Assembly (NCBI RefSeq): GCF_003114835.2 | Contig: NZ_AP025028.1 | Location: 1,005,001-1,069,000, forward strand | Reading direction: 5' to 3' | DNA: 64,000 nucleotides | Source: Leptospira kobayashii | GTDB taxonomy: Bacteria > Spirochaetota > Leptospiria > Leptospirales > Leptospiraceae | The notes under the pieces: model-generated | The model's database searches: none | What the model saw: only the letters and a program-made list of their open reading frames with translations | Told to the model about the DNA's origin: nothing | In this document: piece by piece, positions 18,154-26,954 of the stretch | How the letters are laid out: each line of letters opens with the position of its first letter | How positions within the stretch are numbered: the stretch's first letter is position 1 | Program-made: the position numbers and the translations under genes

Positions 18154-19815
18154 TCAATTTACCCAATAGGTATATTCATCCTCTTCTTCCTGCTTCTGAT
18201 CCAAGGTTTTGTCTATTAAGACGGGAAATTCGATGAAAGAAGGCCAAAGCGGCTTTATCATTTGTTTATTATAATTTAATAATAAACTTTCCAATTCCTC
18301 TTGTTTCTCCGGATGTTTTGCAATTAGATTGTTCTTTTCCGTTGGATCCGAATTCAGATTGAACAACCATTTTTTGTTTGGTCTTTCCGTTCTTATTAAT
18401 TTCCATCCTTGGAACTGAGCTGTTTGATAATGCCCGTCACTCCAAAAAAGAGGTCTCTGTTTTTGAACTTCCCGTCCTTTCAGATAAGGTAATAAATTGA
18501 CTCCGTCAATTTCCCTATCCGTAGGTAGTTGTGCTCCGGCGGCGTCCGCCAATGTAGGAAGAATATCAATGTTGGTAATCGGGTGATCATACTTAGTACC
18601 GGGTTTTATATGCCCCGGCCATTTTGCAAAATAAGGAACGCGGATACCACCTTGGAAAAAAGTAAGTTTCCATCCTCGATAGGGACGATTGACATCGGAA
18701 AGTCCGATATAATTCGGTGCACCGTTATCACTTGTAAAAATGATGATCGTATTTTCTTCTAAACCTTTCTCTTTGACTGCCTTTAAAATCTTTCCAACAC
18801 TTCTATCCAAAGAACGAATCATACTTAAGTAGACCCTTTTTCTGTGATTGGGAATATGCGATAGTGAATCATAATCCTCTTTGCTTGCTTGCAAAGGAGT
18901 ATGTACCGCCCAATGGGCGAGAAATAAAAAGAAAGGTCGGTCCTTGTTGATTTCTACTACTTTAACCGCTTCATCCGTGAAATAATCGGTAAGATATTTA
19001 TCCGGTTCGAACCATTTTCCTCCGTTGTAACTGACTCCATATCTCATGTTAGGCCAAAGGAACTTATCAATGGGATCAAAATCCTGTTTGGAATTTACAA
19101 CGTTCGGATCACTCGTAGGCAGATACAAACCGCTTTCCATAAACAGGGATTCATTAAACCCTTGTTTGTTGGGCCTCATCTCTTCCGTGCTTCCCAAATG
19201 CCATTTGCCGATATGAACCGAATGATAACCTTTTGATTTCAGAACTTCGGCGATCGTTATTTCCGACGTAGGCATACCTAATTCGTTGAAGCTCTTGGAT
19301 TTTTCCGCCTTTTCCTTATCGATGACGACAGGGTGCAACCGATCGGGAGCGTCGTATAAATCAGCTCCGACTCGTGCCAGGGCTCCGGGGGTAGGAGTAA
19401 ATTCCACCCCAAAGCGGGATGGGTATCTGCCGGTCAATAAGGCTGCCCGGGAAACCGTACAAACAGCACTTCCGGAGTAACCTGAATCAAACCGTACACC
19501 TTGTTCTGCGATTGAGTCGATGTGTGGAGTTGGAACTCCGAGATCGGCATAACCTCCGCCGTAAGCAGTCACATCATTAAACCCAAGATCATCCGCCATG
19601 ATCAGTATAATGTTAGGTGGACGATCTTTTTTAAGTGATTTTTGTTGATCGGATACGGATTCCCAAGGAACTGGATGGTTTGGTTCTCTTGGAAAACGTA
19701 TATCGGTGATCCAGCCTAATGAATAACGAAGTATTAACAATCGGTTTGAATAAAGCAGTCCCGCAATCAAAAGGAACGAGGCGAAAATATAGAATAGGAT
19801 TTTTGTGCGTCTCAT
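18154..19815 (-). CDS. Arylsulfatase
   Basis: This 553-residue type I sulfatase has an N-terminal membrane anchor or signal (residues 5-28). The calcium/active-site segment MADDLGFNDVTAYGG is followed by the modification motif SAVCTVSRAALLTGRYPSR at about 115-130, where the cysteine becomes formylglycine; Val replaces the more usual Pro or Ala after Cys-Thr. Later segments KWHLG and FTSDNGAP are typical. It heads an operon with its maturase (FGE) and the metallo-hydrolase. It likely cleaves sulfate esters outside the cytoplasm; the natural substrate is unknown. Confidence 0.92.
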   Translation of the reverse strand: MRRTKILFYIFASFLLIAGLLYSNRLLILRYSLGWITDIRFPREPNHPVPWESVSDQQKSLKKDRPPNIILIMADDLGFNDVTAYGGGYADLGVPTPHIDSIAEQGVRFDSGYSGSAVCTVSRAALLTGRYPSRFGVEFTPTPGALARVGADLYDAPDRLHPVVIDKEKAEKSKSFNELGMPTSEITIAEVLKSKGYHSVHIGKWHLGSTEEMRPNKQGFNESLFMESGLYLPTSDPNVVNSKQDFDPIDKFLWPNMRYGVSYNGGKWFEPDKYLTDYFTDEAVKVVEINKDRPFFLFLAHWAVHTPLQASKEDYDSLSHIPNHRKRVYLSMIRSLDRSVGKILKAVKEKGLEENTIIIFTSDNGAPNYIGLSDVNRPYRGWKLTFFQGGIRVPYFAKWPGHIKPGTKYDHPITNIDILPTLADAAGAQLPTDREIDGVNLLPYLKGREVQKQRPLFWSDGHYQTAQFQGWKLIRTERPNKKWLFNLNSDPTEKNNLIAKHPEKQEELESLLLNYNKQMIKPLWPSFIEFPVLIDKTLDQKQEEEDEYTYWVN

Positions 19816-20189
19816 ATATTTACTATATCAGACAGTGTTTCCCGTATAGCGGATTAGTTTAAGTTTAAATTCCTCGTTTGGGACCGAAATCGAAAGTTGT
19901 TTGATGAATTGTTTATTATATTAAACAGGTTTGAGTTGTTTTTTTAGAGTTTTAGAGGATTGATAAGATTTAAAATCGCTTTCATCAACCTGATGATTTA
20001 AAACTGGGCCATGAAAAAAATAAAACTGCCATTGATTCAATTCTCCACCTTTTGCCAGTTAGCTGTAAAAGAAGGTAATGATTATCTGGAACCGGGTTGC
20101 TTAAAGTAAGATTTACGAATTGGCTCTGAGTGAAATAGAAGACCTAAGGCGGGATCTTCTATTTCAATATCATCTTTGATGGAACAAAT
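19816..20189. other. Intergenic region with a 12-bp perfect hairpin and a 32-codon ORF
   Basis: This gap lies between the sulfatase start and the end of the Bor-like gene pair. It holds TGAAATAGAAGA (20131-20142) mirrored by TCTTCTATTTCA (20155-20166), a strong hairpin 24 bases past the Bor-like gene end. A 32-codon ORF at 20010-20108 (+, MKKIKLPLIQFSTFCQ...) has no recognisable family or ribosome site and may be a relic. Confidence 0.4.
20131..20166 (-). terminator. Hairpin at end of the Bor-like gene pair
   Basis: A perfect 12-bp stem with a 12-base loop (20143-20154) lies 24 bases after the stop of the gene ending at 20190. There is no T-run after it on either strand, so it may be an RNA-stabilising hairpin rather than an intrinsic terminator. 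Confidence 0.4.
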
Positions 20190-20543
20190 TTATTTCTTTT
20201 TCTTCCCTTGTGGTTCGGGTGAAGTTACTTCCGCAGAACACCAGAATTGATTGGTTTGCCAAGTTATAAAAATTGGTGAGATATAGGCTACGCTGGCTGC
20301 AATCTCGTAAGCTATATTTGTTCCACTGTAAAGAAATCTTACCTGGGGCGTTCCATTTTCACAATTTGGAATCGTGCCGCCGGTATCCGACTTGCTATCG
20401 ATAGTTCCGAATAGATAAGACTTATAACTATCATCACCCGATCGGGGAGGGTCCATTGTGCTAAAACCTTTTTTATGGATTACCAAAGAATGGCAATTTA
20501 CCAGTAACAAAGTGAATGCGATAAAATAAATAAATTTTTGCAT
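20190..20543 (-). CDS. Small lipoprotein, Bor-like operon partner
   Basis: This 117-residue predicted lipoprotein has a signal ending LLVNC (Cys17). The mature part has two conserved-looking cysteines (NCENG and FWCSAE) and a hydrophobic stretch AYEIAASVAYISPIFITW. It ends in a basic KKKK tail. Its start is two bases after the stop of the Bor-family gene, and its length, cysteine positions and hydrophobic centre suggest it is a distant member of the same family. Surface location is likely; function unknown. Confidence 0.7.
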   Translation of the reverse strand: MQKFIYFIAFTLLLVNCHSLVIHKKGFSTMDPPRSGDDSYKSYLFGTIDSKSDTGGTIPNCENGTPQVRFLYSGTNIAYEIAASVAYISPIFITWQTNQFWCSAEVTSPEPQGKKKK

Positions 20544-20545
20544 TG

Positions 20546-20965
20546 TTAGAAAAACTCCCTTGAATGGCTAACATTGATTTGTTGTACTTCGTCTTTTGTT
20601 TCTTCGATATTTTTGATTTTAGCAAAAGAACTTGCGTTTGAGGAGAATCCTTTTTCCGAATGGATGTGATTTAAGGCCGCTTCACATACCACTTCCAGTG
20701 TTTTCGGAGAATAGATCGATAAGGTAAATAGGTGGAATAATCCATCGGAAAATGTTCTATAGTAATGAAGCTGAAAGATTTTTTCATTCTCACATAATTC
20801 CGAGTATTCTATTGTTCGTTTTGGAAACAATCCCGCGACATAAAAATCAAAGGATCTTTCGAACGTTTTTCCCGGTTTTGCTTCCTTGTTGAATGTTATC
20901 CGATTGTGTTGGCAATTGACGATAAACAATGCTAAAATGCCGCACGCAGCAAATCTTCGCGTCAT
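20546..20965 (-). CDS. Bor-family lipoprotein
   Basis: This 139-residue lipoprotein (signal ending FIVNC, Cys18) resembles the phage lambda Bor/Iss family. It has FYVAGLFPKRTIEYSELC, then YYRTFSDGLFHLFTLSIYSPKTLEVVC, parallel to Bor's F-V-S-G...C and L-G-I-Y-T-P...V-Y-C segments. Bor in E. coli is an outer-membrane lipoprotein linked to serum resistance; that role should not be transferred here. A polar 35-residue C-terminal extension is additional to Bor. It heads a two-gene operon. Confidence 0.72.
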   Translation of the reverse strand: MTRRFAACGILALFIVNCQHNRITFNKEAKPGKTFERSFDFYVAGLFPKRTIEYSELCENEKIFQLHYYRTFSDGLFHLFTLSIYSPKTLEVVCEAALNHIHSEKGFSSNASSFAKIKNIEETKDEVQQINVSHSREFF

Positions 20966-21216
20966 AATGATAAATCTCCTGTTAGACTAATTTTTCCAAA
21001 TGCTGTTGTTTGTTATCTGATGTCAAATTTTTATTTTAAAATAATGGTTTATGTTTGGTAATGAATTTCTTATTACGTCTCAATATTTAAAACAGATTTT
21101 TGTTAAGTGATCATTTAACGTTTAATTTGTGTAATTCGCTGGCTTGACTGCTTTGGAGTAGAGCGGAATGTCTAAAAACGGAGCAAGTTGTGCGCTCGGA
21201 AGCCGGGAATAATCCT

Positions 21217-21636
21217 CTATTTCATTTCCAAACTTCGAATTTTATATATCCGGATCCGATCTATGGACTCGCCGATTTCCTGATGAAGGCTGATATAACC
21301 GATTTTAAAAGTTTTTCCGGCATACAGTGGATTTGCGAACTTGTTCGCTTCATCCATATACAACGGCAATGGAATGGTATCGCCATGATTTACGTCTTGG
21401 ACAAAACTCATTTTTTTGCCCCGGTTATCTTGAAAGGTATAGCTGAATATTCCTTCCCATACGCCTGCTTCCAAAAAGTTTCCTACGAAATACCGAATCT
21501 CGATTTTCTGTTTTTTCGGATTTGGCCGGCTTTCTATAGGATTGCCGATCGTTGTTGGCAATGTAGAAGCCAGAAGTGCGGATACAACAACAGCATACAG
21601 CAATGGCAAAGATCTTCGTAGATTGCGGTCTCTCAT
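21217..21636 (-). CDS. Exported hypothetical protein
   Basis: This 139-residue protein has an N-terminal signal (RRSLPLLYAVVVSALLASTLP) and a compact beta-rich mature domain (IEIRYFVGNFLEAGVWEGIF, MSFVQDVNHGDTIPLPLYMD). There are no cysteines and no recognised catalytic motif. It is monocistronic and divergent from the NHL lipoprotein gene. It is probably a periplasmic or secreted protein of a family found mainly in leptospires; function unknown. Confidence 0.6.
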   Translation of the reverse strand: MRDRNLRRSLPLLYAVVVSALLASTLPTTIGNPIESRPNPKKQKIEIRYFVGNFLEAGVWEGIFSYTFQDNRGKKMSFVQDVNHGDTIPLPLYMDEANKFANPLYAGKTFKIGYISLHQEIGESIDRIRIYKIRSLEMK

Positions 21637-21818
21637 ATTTTTAGACTGCGTAGGAAGAAAACCATTGGCTATTGTTATTCTTTATGAGTCGAAAAAAAAG
21701 ATGACATATTACATTCTTTTAAAGTAGAATGGTGTATACGAATAGGCAATCGTTTCAGGTATTCGTTTGACTAACATGCATTAGTATCTAAAATCGGACC
21801 GGCGAGAATGGTTAAAAA

Positions 21819-23378
21819 TTGATTCTGAAATCTAAAATATACATTTGCCTGATTGTCTGGCCGATCCTTCTCGGCTCGAACTATTGTTCCCGTTTCGAAT
21901 GGGGAAATCCATGTGATCCTAACGGCAAGGAGTATTTGGGATCCTTATTTCTAAAAGGAATTCTCGGAGACAGTTCGCCGTATTGCGGAGTCCAGTATGG
22001 TTCGGGCGCGCCTACTCAAGTCAAGGTGGTAGGCGGACTCAATAAAACGACGATTTCCTGGCAAAATGTTCCGGGAGCATCTTCCTACAAAATCTATTGG
22101 AAAACATCCGCGGGAGTAACAAGATCCGATTCTTCTATCGGGAATGCATCGAGTCCCTATGTACATTCCGATCTCGCCGGTGGTTTATCAGTATATTATA
22201 GAGTGGTTTCCGTTGGCGCCGCTTTGGAAGGAGCTCTTTCCGAGGAAGTAAATACTGTAACTGGCGCTAGTTTTTCTAATTTTCAAAATGCAGATATCGT
22301 GATTGGTCAGCCTGACTTTGTGACTAAGATAAATTCTCCTGTAACGGCAGCAAATTTAAACTATCCTGGGCCGATTACTGTAAGTGGAAATAAATTATAT
22401 ATTTCCGATTCCAGAAATCACCGCATTTTGGGCTATCATCAGATTCCTACAACAAATGGTGCTCCGGCAGATTTTGTGATCGGTCAACCTGATTTTGTTT
22501 CTTCCGGCCTGGCAAATCCTCCGACTGCAACCTCCTTTTCTTCTCCATGGAGTATTGCATCATCTAACGAAAGATTGTTTGTAGCGGACACAAGCAACAA
22601 CCGGCAGTTGATCTATAATTCTTTGCCCACAGCAAACGTAAATGCTGATGTAGTATTAGGTGTTTCGAATTTCACAACGGCCGGTAATGGGACATGTTCC
22701 AGTACGGATTTGTCCTCAAGCGAGGGAGTCTCCACTGCCAATGGTAAATTATTCGTCGCCGATGAAGGCAACCACAGGGTTTTGATTTGGAATACGATCC
22801 CTACTTCTCATTATACTCCGGCTGACGTAGTAATAGGCCAGCCGGATTTTACTTCCTGCACTGCCAATCGGGGAGGCCCCACACCGACGGCTAACACCTT
22901 AGCAACTCCGGGAGGGGTTTGGGGTGATGGAACCAGATTATTTGTTGCGGATTCTTACAACGGAAGATTACTGATCTGGAATACGATTCCGACGACTAAC
23001 GGGCAACCGGCGGACCTGGTTTTGGGCCAGTCTTCCATGGAGAGTGCGGTCTCCGCTGCAACGGGCGGCGGTTTTTCTCTAGGCGGTGTTTATAATATAT
23101 TTTCAAACGGCACGCAGTTAGTCGTAGGTGATGGGAACAACAATCGGGTTTTAATCTGGGATTCGTTTCCTACCGTGAACGGTCAGTCTGCTGATAAAGT
23201 TCTGGGTCAAAGTAATTTTACAAACAATGTAGGAAATGACGACAGCCAAACCGGAGTTTCCGGAGCAAATCCCACTGCGAGGACACTCGCTAATCCGTAC
23301 GGAGTCTATATGGTCGGCAATCAATTGTTCGTAGACGATTATGATAATCATCGCATTCTCATATTCAAAGGAAAATAG
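21819..23378 (+). CDS. NHL-repeat beta-propeller lipoprotein with fibronectin-like domain
   Basis: This 519-residue lipoprotein has lipobox GSNYC (Cys23). Residues about 62-150 form a fibronectin type III-like domain (WQNVPGASSYKIYWKTSAG). From about 155 to the end there are six repeats opening with AD-x-V-x-G-Q-x-x-F (ADIVIGQPDF, ADFVIGQPDF, ADVVLGVSNF, ADVVIGQPDF, ADLVLGQSSM, ADKVLGQSNF), each with L-F-V-A-D-x-x-N-x-R. They make a six-bladed NHL propeller, a ligand or protein-binding scaffold exposed at the surface. The start appears to be TTG; the nearby ATG at 21808 meets a stop at once. It lies 17 bases upstream of the flagellin-like pair. Confidence 0.85.
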   Translation: MILKSKIYICLIVWPILLGSNYCSRFEWGNPCDPNGKEYLGSLFLKGILGDSSPYCGVQYGSGAPTQVKVVGGLNKTTISWQNVPGASSYKIYWKTSAGVTRSDSSIGNASSPYVHSDLAGGLSVYYRVVSVGAALEGALSEEVNTVTGASFSNFQNADIVIGQPDFVTKINSPVTAANLNYPGPITVSGNKLYISDSRNHRILGYHQIPTTNGAPADFVIGQPDFVSSGLANPPTATSFSSPWSIASSNERLFVADTSNNRQLIYNSLPTANVNADVVLGVSNFTTAGNGTCSSTDLSSSEGVSTANGKLFVADEGNHRVLIWNTIPTSHYTPADVVIGQPDFTSCTANRGGPTPTANTLATPGGVWGDGTRLFVADSYNGRLLIWNTIPTTNGQPADLVLGQSSMESAVSAATGGGFSLGGVYNIFSNGTQLVVGDGNNNRVLIWDSFPTVNGQSADKVLGQSNFTNNVGNDDSQTGVSGANPTARTLANPYGVYMVGNQLFVDDYDNHRILIFKGK

Positions 23379-23395
23379 GTTTTGCTTTAACCACT

Positions 23396-24574
23396 ATGCA
23401 TCGTCGGGAATTTTTGGAAAAAGTGACTCTGACTGCAGCGGTTTTGTTGGGTTTGCAAGTCGATGCAGGCCCGGACGTTTCAAAACGATCGGAAGCGGAA
23501 GAGGTGCCCGACTGGTATCCTACTTTAGTAAGGGAAAGCGGTACTGAGAAAAAAGCTTATGATTTGGGAACAAAGATTTTCCAGCCGGGTATGGAGTTAC
23601 TTGAATTCTCCAAACTTTTTGTAAGAGAGTTGGAAAAGGCATATCCCGCGAATCCGATCAAATCATCCGCGGCCAATCCATTATCTACTCTTTTGGAAAT
23701 CTCGGAAAGAAATCAAATCAATCTCATTATTATATCAAAGTTAATTGAAGTTTGGCGAAGTAGGATTCTTTTTTTTCAGTCAGAAACAATGTCGTGGCAA
23801 AAACCAAATGCGGACATACTTGCGAACTTTCGAAATGAATCCAAGGAATTGTATGAAGCGATTTTACTGATTGGACTTGCTTTTCCTTTGCAGGGCCATT
23901 TTCTTTTTGCAGAAAGAAAAAGAAATGAATTAGCGATGCCTCTTGTATCGATTTCGTTTCAAGTGAGTGAGTTTGGTAAAACGGAGACGGAAACGATTCT
24001 ATTTTTTCCGATAGGTTTGGATTTGAAAAAGATTCAGGAAGATATTTCTAGTCAGTCGGCCGATGAAGTAGAGTTCCGATTTTTATTCGATGACTTGTTC
24101 GGGAGATTGGACAGTTTACAATCCGAACTTCAATATTCCGTGACAAGATGGGGACAATATGTAACCCGATTTAAATATCTAATGACTGCTAATGTATATT
24201 ATTTGAAGATAAAGGGTTCTTCCGGAACGATAGGGAAAAAGAAGCAAAACTTATTGAGACTCGGAATTATGGAAGCAGCCATAGAAAAAATCCGAAGTTC
24301 TGCACAAAATCTTCAAAGCGGTGTATACACAATATCCGATCGCCAACTGGGACAAATGGAACTGTCGTCCCTTGTCCATGTAATGAACGATATCTCGCAA
24401 AGAACGGTCGGTATCGCCAAACCGTTAGTAGATTATCGAATTCAAAACAAAGAAGGATTTCTTATCACTATCTCCACACAATCCAGTGCGTCCGATGCGA
24501 TCGTTGTGTTCGACGAAGCACTTCAAAAGCTCCGTAAGGAACGAAAACAAATTATGAAAGGGTTATCTTCATGA
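23396..24574 (+). CDS. Divergent flagellin-like protein with N-terminal signal-like segment
   Basis: This 392-residue protein has a C-terminal 110 residues that match the FlaB flagellin core. IEKIRSSAQNLQSGVYTISD and SDRQLGQMELSSLVHVMNDI parallel the spirochaetal R-I-R-x-L-A...G-x-Y-x-x-x-D-R-Q-L-x-Q-x-E-x-S-x-L-V segment, and SASDAIVVFDEALQKLRKER parallels the C-terminal helix. Residues about 95-270 show a weaker pattern in the same order (FLFAERKRNELA; FDDLFGRLDSLQSEL; WGQYVTRFKYLM), perhaps a second degenerate module. The N-terminus MHRREFLEKVTLTAAVLLGL looks like a twin-arginine or Sec signal, which flagellins lack. It overlaps the next flagellin-like gene by four bases and follows the NHL lipoprotein closely. 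Function unknown. Confidence 0.7.
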   Translation: MHRREFLEKVTLTAAVLLGLQVDAGPDVSKRSEAEEVPDWYPTLVRESGTEKKAYDLGTKIFQPGMELLEFSKLFVRELEKAYPANPIKSSAANPLSTLLEISERNQINLIIISKLIEVWRSRILFFQSETMSWQKPNADILANFRNESKELYEAILLIGLAFPLQGHFLFAERKRNELAMPLVSISFQVSEFGKTETETILFFPIGLDLKKIQEDISSQSADEVEFRFLFDDLFGRLDSLQSELQYSVTRWGQYVTRFKYLMTANVYYLKIKGSSGTIGKKKQNLLRLGIMEAAIEKIRSSAQNLQSGVYTISDRQLGQMELSSLVHVMNDISQRTVGIAKPLVDYRIQNKEGFLITISTQSSASDAIVVFDEALQKLRKERKQIMKGLSS

Positions 24575-25311
24575 AACTTGACAAAAATCCTTTTCGACCG
24601 TTCACTGCGGAGAATTACAGACTGCTTTTTCGTCAGGTTGAGAAGATTCGTTTTGAACTTAGAAATTTTGATTGGGATGGTGTTTCCTCCAAGCGTATTT
24701 CAAAAGAACGTTTTTGGATAAGAACATCTACTTCTTCATACGGAGTAGACGGTTTTTATCCTGAAAATAAAATGCACCTTCAGGCTTTGGATTCAAGACT
24801 CAAGTTTATGAGTGAAACGATGAGTAGGTTGGAAAAACTTCATTTGGAAAATTCTGTTTCCAATACATTCCAAAAACAGAATTTACTTCTGAAGACTGCA
24901 TTGATTTATCTTGATTCGCTTGCGAAAATTACAGATCGTATGCGTGATCTGACTTTGAATGATTTAAAGCCGCCACCTGATAATGAAACTTCGGAGATTG
25001 AAATCTTCGAATTGACGGATGAAATCGACCGGATTGCTTCGCAGGCGGAATTCAATAGGATGAATCTTTTCCAGGGAGATTTTGCCACTTCGTCGCGAAC
25101 CGCATCTATGTGGTTTATTGCAAAAAATTTCAATGACAAACGCCGTATTTTCATTGCGACTATGACAGCCAGATCCCTCGGCCTTAGAGCACTTGACGGT
25201 GGAAATTTGACTTTATCCAGTCCGGGGGAAACGGTTAAGATCCTGGATACTGCGATTGCAAAAATCAATCGGGAAAGATCGAATTTGAACCGGTACTTGC
25301 AGGATTTGTAA
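24571..25311 (+). CDS. Truncated FlaB-like flagellin paralogue
   Basis: This 246-residue protein is clearly related to spirochaetal FlaB. DEIDRIASQAEFNRMNLFQG, then ASMWF, IATMTARSLGL and SPGETVKILDTAIAKI follow the FlaB order and spacing. It lacks the canonical D0 start (the I-N-H-N-x-x-A segment) and ends about 50 residues before the flagellin D0 C-terminus, so it cannot polymerise in the usual way. It could be a filament cap, sheath-interacting or assembly-control protein, or a paralogue put to other use. Its ATG overlaps the previous stop (ATGA). Its 3' end overlaps the convergent DUF1415 gene by 47 bp. Confidence 0.75.
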   Translation: MKLDKNPFRPFTAENYRLLFRQVEKIRFELRNFDWDGVSSKRISKERFWIRTSTSSYGVDGFYPENKMHLQALDSRLKFMSETMSRLEKLHLENSVSNTFQKQNLLLKTALIYLDSLAKITDRMRDLTLNDLKPPPDNETSEIEIFELTDEIDRIASQAEFNRMNLFQGDFATSSRTASMWFIAKNFNDKRRIFIATMTARSLGLRALDGGNLTLSSPGETVKILDTAIAKINRERSNLNRYLQDL

Positions 25312-25873
25312 TTCCTAATTCATTCCAACCATCGTGACCCAATTTACGAAGAGTATCTATATTATTTTGATAGATCGAATTTATATCCGGATGATTTTCG
25401 TTTGCACGCTCCACGCTATCTTCGCGTAACAAATGTAACATAGGATAGGGAGAGCGGTTTACGAAATTAGCGATGTCATCGGTTCGTCTACCCGCAAATT
25501 GGTAATCAGGATGAAAGCTTGCGATTTGAAGGTATCCTTCCAATTCCAGTTGAGTGATCAATTTATCCGCGACTCCAAGATAATCGTTATAGTCTAAAAA
25601 GTTCAGTAGCACGTAAGGGTGAATCAAGAGAGTTGTTTCCGTTTGTTTCGGATCTGATTCCGATAGTATTTGCAATTCTTGTTTCAAATCGGCGGTCAAA
25701 TCCTGATTGGATTTTGCCTGACTCACTATAAAACGAATCAGGTTACCATTATACACAGATTTGGCGAAAGGACAAAGATTGAGTCCGATCACAGCCTTCT
25801 CAAGCCAGGTCTTGGTTAAATCTATGATCGGATCATCATTATTCGGGGAATTCATTTCGCCGTTCGGATTCAT
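25265..25873 (-). CDS. DUF1415 family protein
   Basis: This 202-residue cytoplasmic protein belongs to the DUF1415 family: TKTWLEKAVIGLNLCPFAKS near the N-terminus, TTLLIHPYVLLNFLDYNDYL in the middle and ASFHPDYQFAGRRTDDIANF later, followed by RSPYPMLHLLRE. Conserved Cys, His and Asp residues suggest an enzymatic or metal-binding role, but none is established. Starts at 25873 or 25855 are both possible. It overlaps the flagellin-like gene tail to tail by 47 bp. Confidence 0.85.
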   Translation of the reverse strand: MNPNGEMNSPNNDDPIIDLTKTWLEKAVIGLNLCPFAKSVYNGNLIRFIVSQAKSNQDLTADLKQELQILSESDPKQTETTLLIHPYVLLNFLDYNDYLGVADKLITQLELEGYLQIASFHPDYQFAGRRTDDIANFVNRSPYPMLHLLREDSVERANENHPDINSIYQNNIDTLRKLGHDGWNELGITNPASTGSNSIFPD

Positions 25874-25925
25874 GTGATTTATATCTAATGCATACTTACG
25901 GGAAATTGCATTGAATTCTCAATAT

Positions 25926-26789
25926 TTAGAGCCCGAAAATCTTTTTTGTCATCCAAACAGGAACGGTTCGGGGTAAAAATCGATTCAAAAGAGAATAAAT
26001 GAAAGTATCCGTACCAAAATGATAACTGATCTCGGTTGTTTTGCTTTCTGCAATCTTTACGATCTTTTTCGCGATGAAAGAAGGAGGTGTTCCCATATGT
26101 TTTTTTGCAGTTGCTTCCGAGATTTTTGCCAATCGGGTCATTGGCTCGAGATAATGTTTTTTGCCTTCTTCCGGAATCTCGAATAATGCTTGTTTAATCA
26201 TAGAAACGCTTTTTCCTATAAACGGAGTGTCTATCAAACCCGGAATGACGGAAGTTACATCAATACCGGAGGACTTCAGTTCAAGATATTGAGTATCGTT
26301 TAATCTTAGTAATGCGGCTTTTGCTGCTGCATAAATTGCAGTCCATGGATCGGAATTCCAGGCGGCTCGGGATAAAACATTGAGAACCTTCGCATTTTGA
26401 TCCGTTTGAGCCTTGTATTTTTTCAGCGAAGGCAAAAGCAATCTGGTCAATGCAAAAGGACCCCAAAACAATACTTCGAATAAATTTCTCGCGGAACTTT
26501 CTTCCATATATTCGTAAGGCGAAAAAAATATGCTTCCTGCGTTATGAATGACAACGGCTAACCCGGAATCTCCGCATTCCTTTTCCACATACTTTGCCGC
26601 TTCCTTCACACTCTCACCGTCTTCCAGATCGATTCTGACAGGTTTTACATTTTTATAGTTTGCGATTTCTTTCAGGTCTTCCGTTTTTCTTGAACCCGCA
26701 AAAACATTCCAACCTGCTTCTGCAAAGTAAATGCAAGTTTCCTTTCCCAAACCGGAGCTGGCACCTGTTATAAAGACATTACGATTCAT
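25926..26789 (-). CDS. Short-chain dehydrogenase/reductase (SDR)
   Basis: This 287-residue NAD(P)-dependent oxidoreductase has the nucleotide-binding motif TGASSGLGK at the N-terminus, the NAG segment (VIHNAG), the catalytic Tyr-x-x-x-Lys as YAAAK, and PGLIDTPF after it. Length and layout fit classical SDRs acting on lipophilic or steroid-like substrates. It is divergent from a TetR gene, with operator-like palindromes in between, so its expression is probably controlled by that repressor in response to its substrate. Confidence 0.9.
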   Translation of the reverse strand: MNRNVFITGASSGLGKETCIYFAEAGWNVFAGSRKTEDLKEIANYKNVKPVRIDLEDGESVKEAAKYVEKECGDSGLAVVIHNAGSIFFSPYEYMEESSARNLFEVLFWGPFALTRLLLPSLKKYKAQTDQNAKVLNVLSRAAWNSDPWTAIYAAAKAALLRLNDTQYLELKSSGIDVTSVIPGLIDTPFIGKSVSMIKQALFEIPEEGKKHYLEPMTRLAKISEATAKKHMGTPPSFIAKKIVKIAESKTTEISYHFGTDTFIYSLLNRFLPRTVPVWMTKKIFGL

Positions 26790-26819
26790 AAGATTCTCCT
26801 ATTTTGCCTTATATTCAAT

Positions 26820-26888
26820 AATGGCACTTTGTGTAATTTGGCATCAAGTGCCATTATTGTCAAACCAAATTTGGCACTAAGTGACAAA
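26820..26888. promoter_or_regulatory. Palindromic operator cluster between SDR and TetR genes
   Basis: AATGGCACTT (26820-26829) and AAGTGCCATT (26846-26855) are exact inverted repeats, and TTTGGCACTAAGTGACAAA (26870-26888) is a 19-bp palindrome with one mismatch. The shared unit TTGGCACT/AGTGCCAA occurs in each. Their place in the divergent promoter region suggests binding sites for the adjacent TetR protein. Confidence 0.6.
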
Positions 26889-26954
26889 TTCAATGAATTG
26901 ACTTCGGCCGAACCAAAAACGAAATTGTAAAACGGACAAAGGAGGACTTCTCGT

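Noticed and set aside
20010..20108. 32-codon ORF upstream of the Bor-like gene end
   Set aside because: No ribosome site, no similarity that I recognise; listed only as content of the gap.
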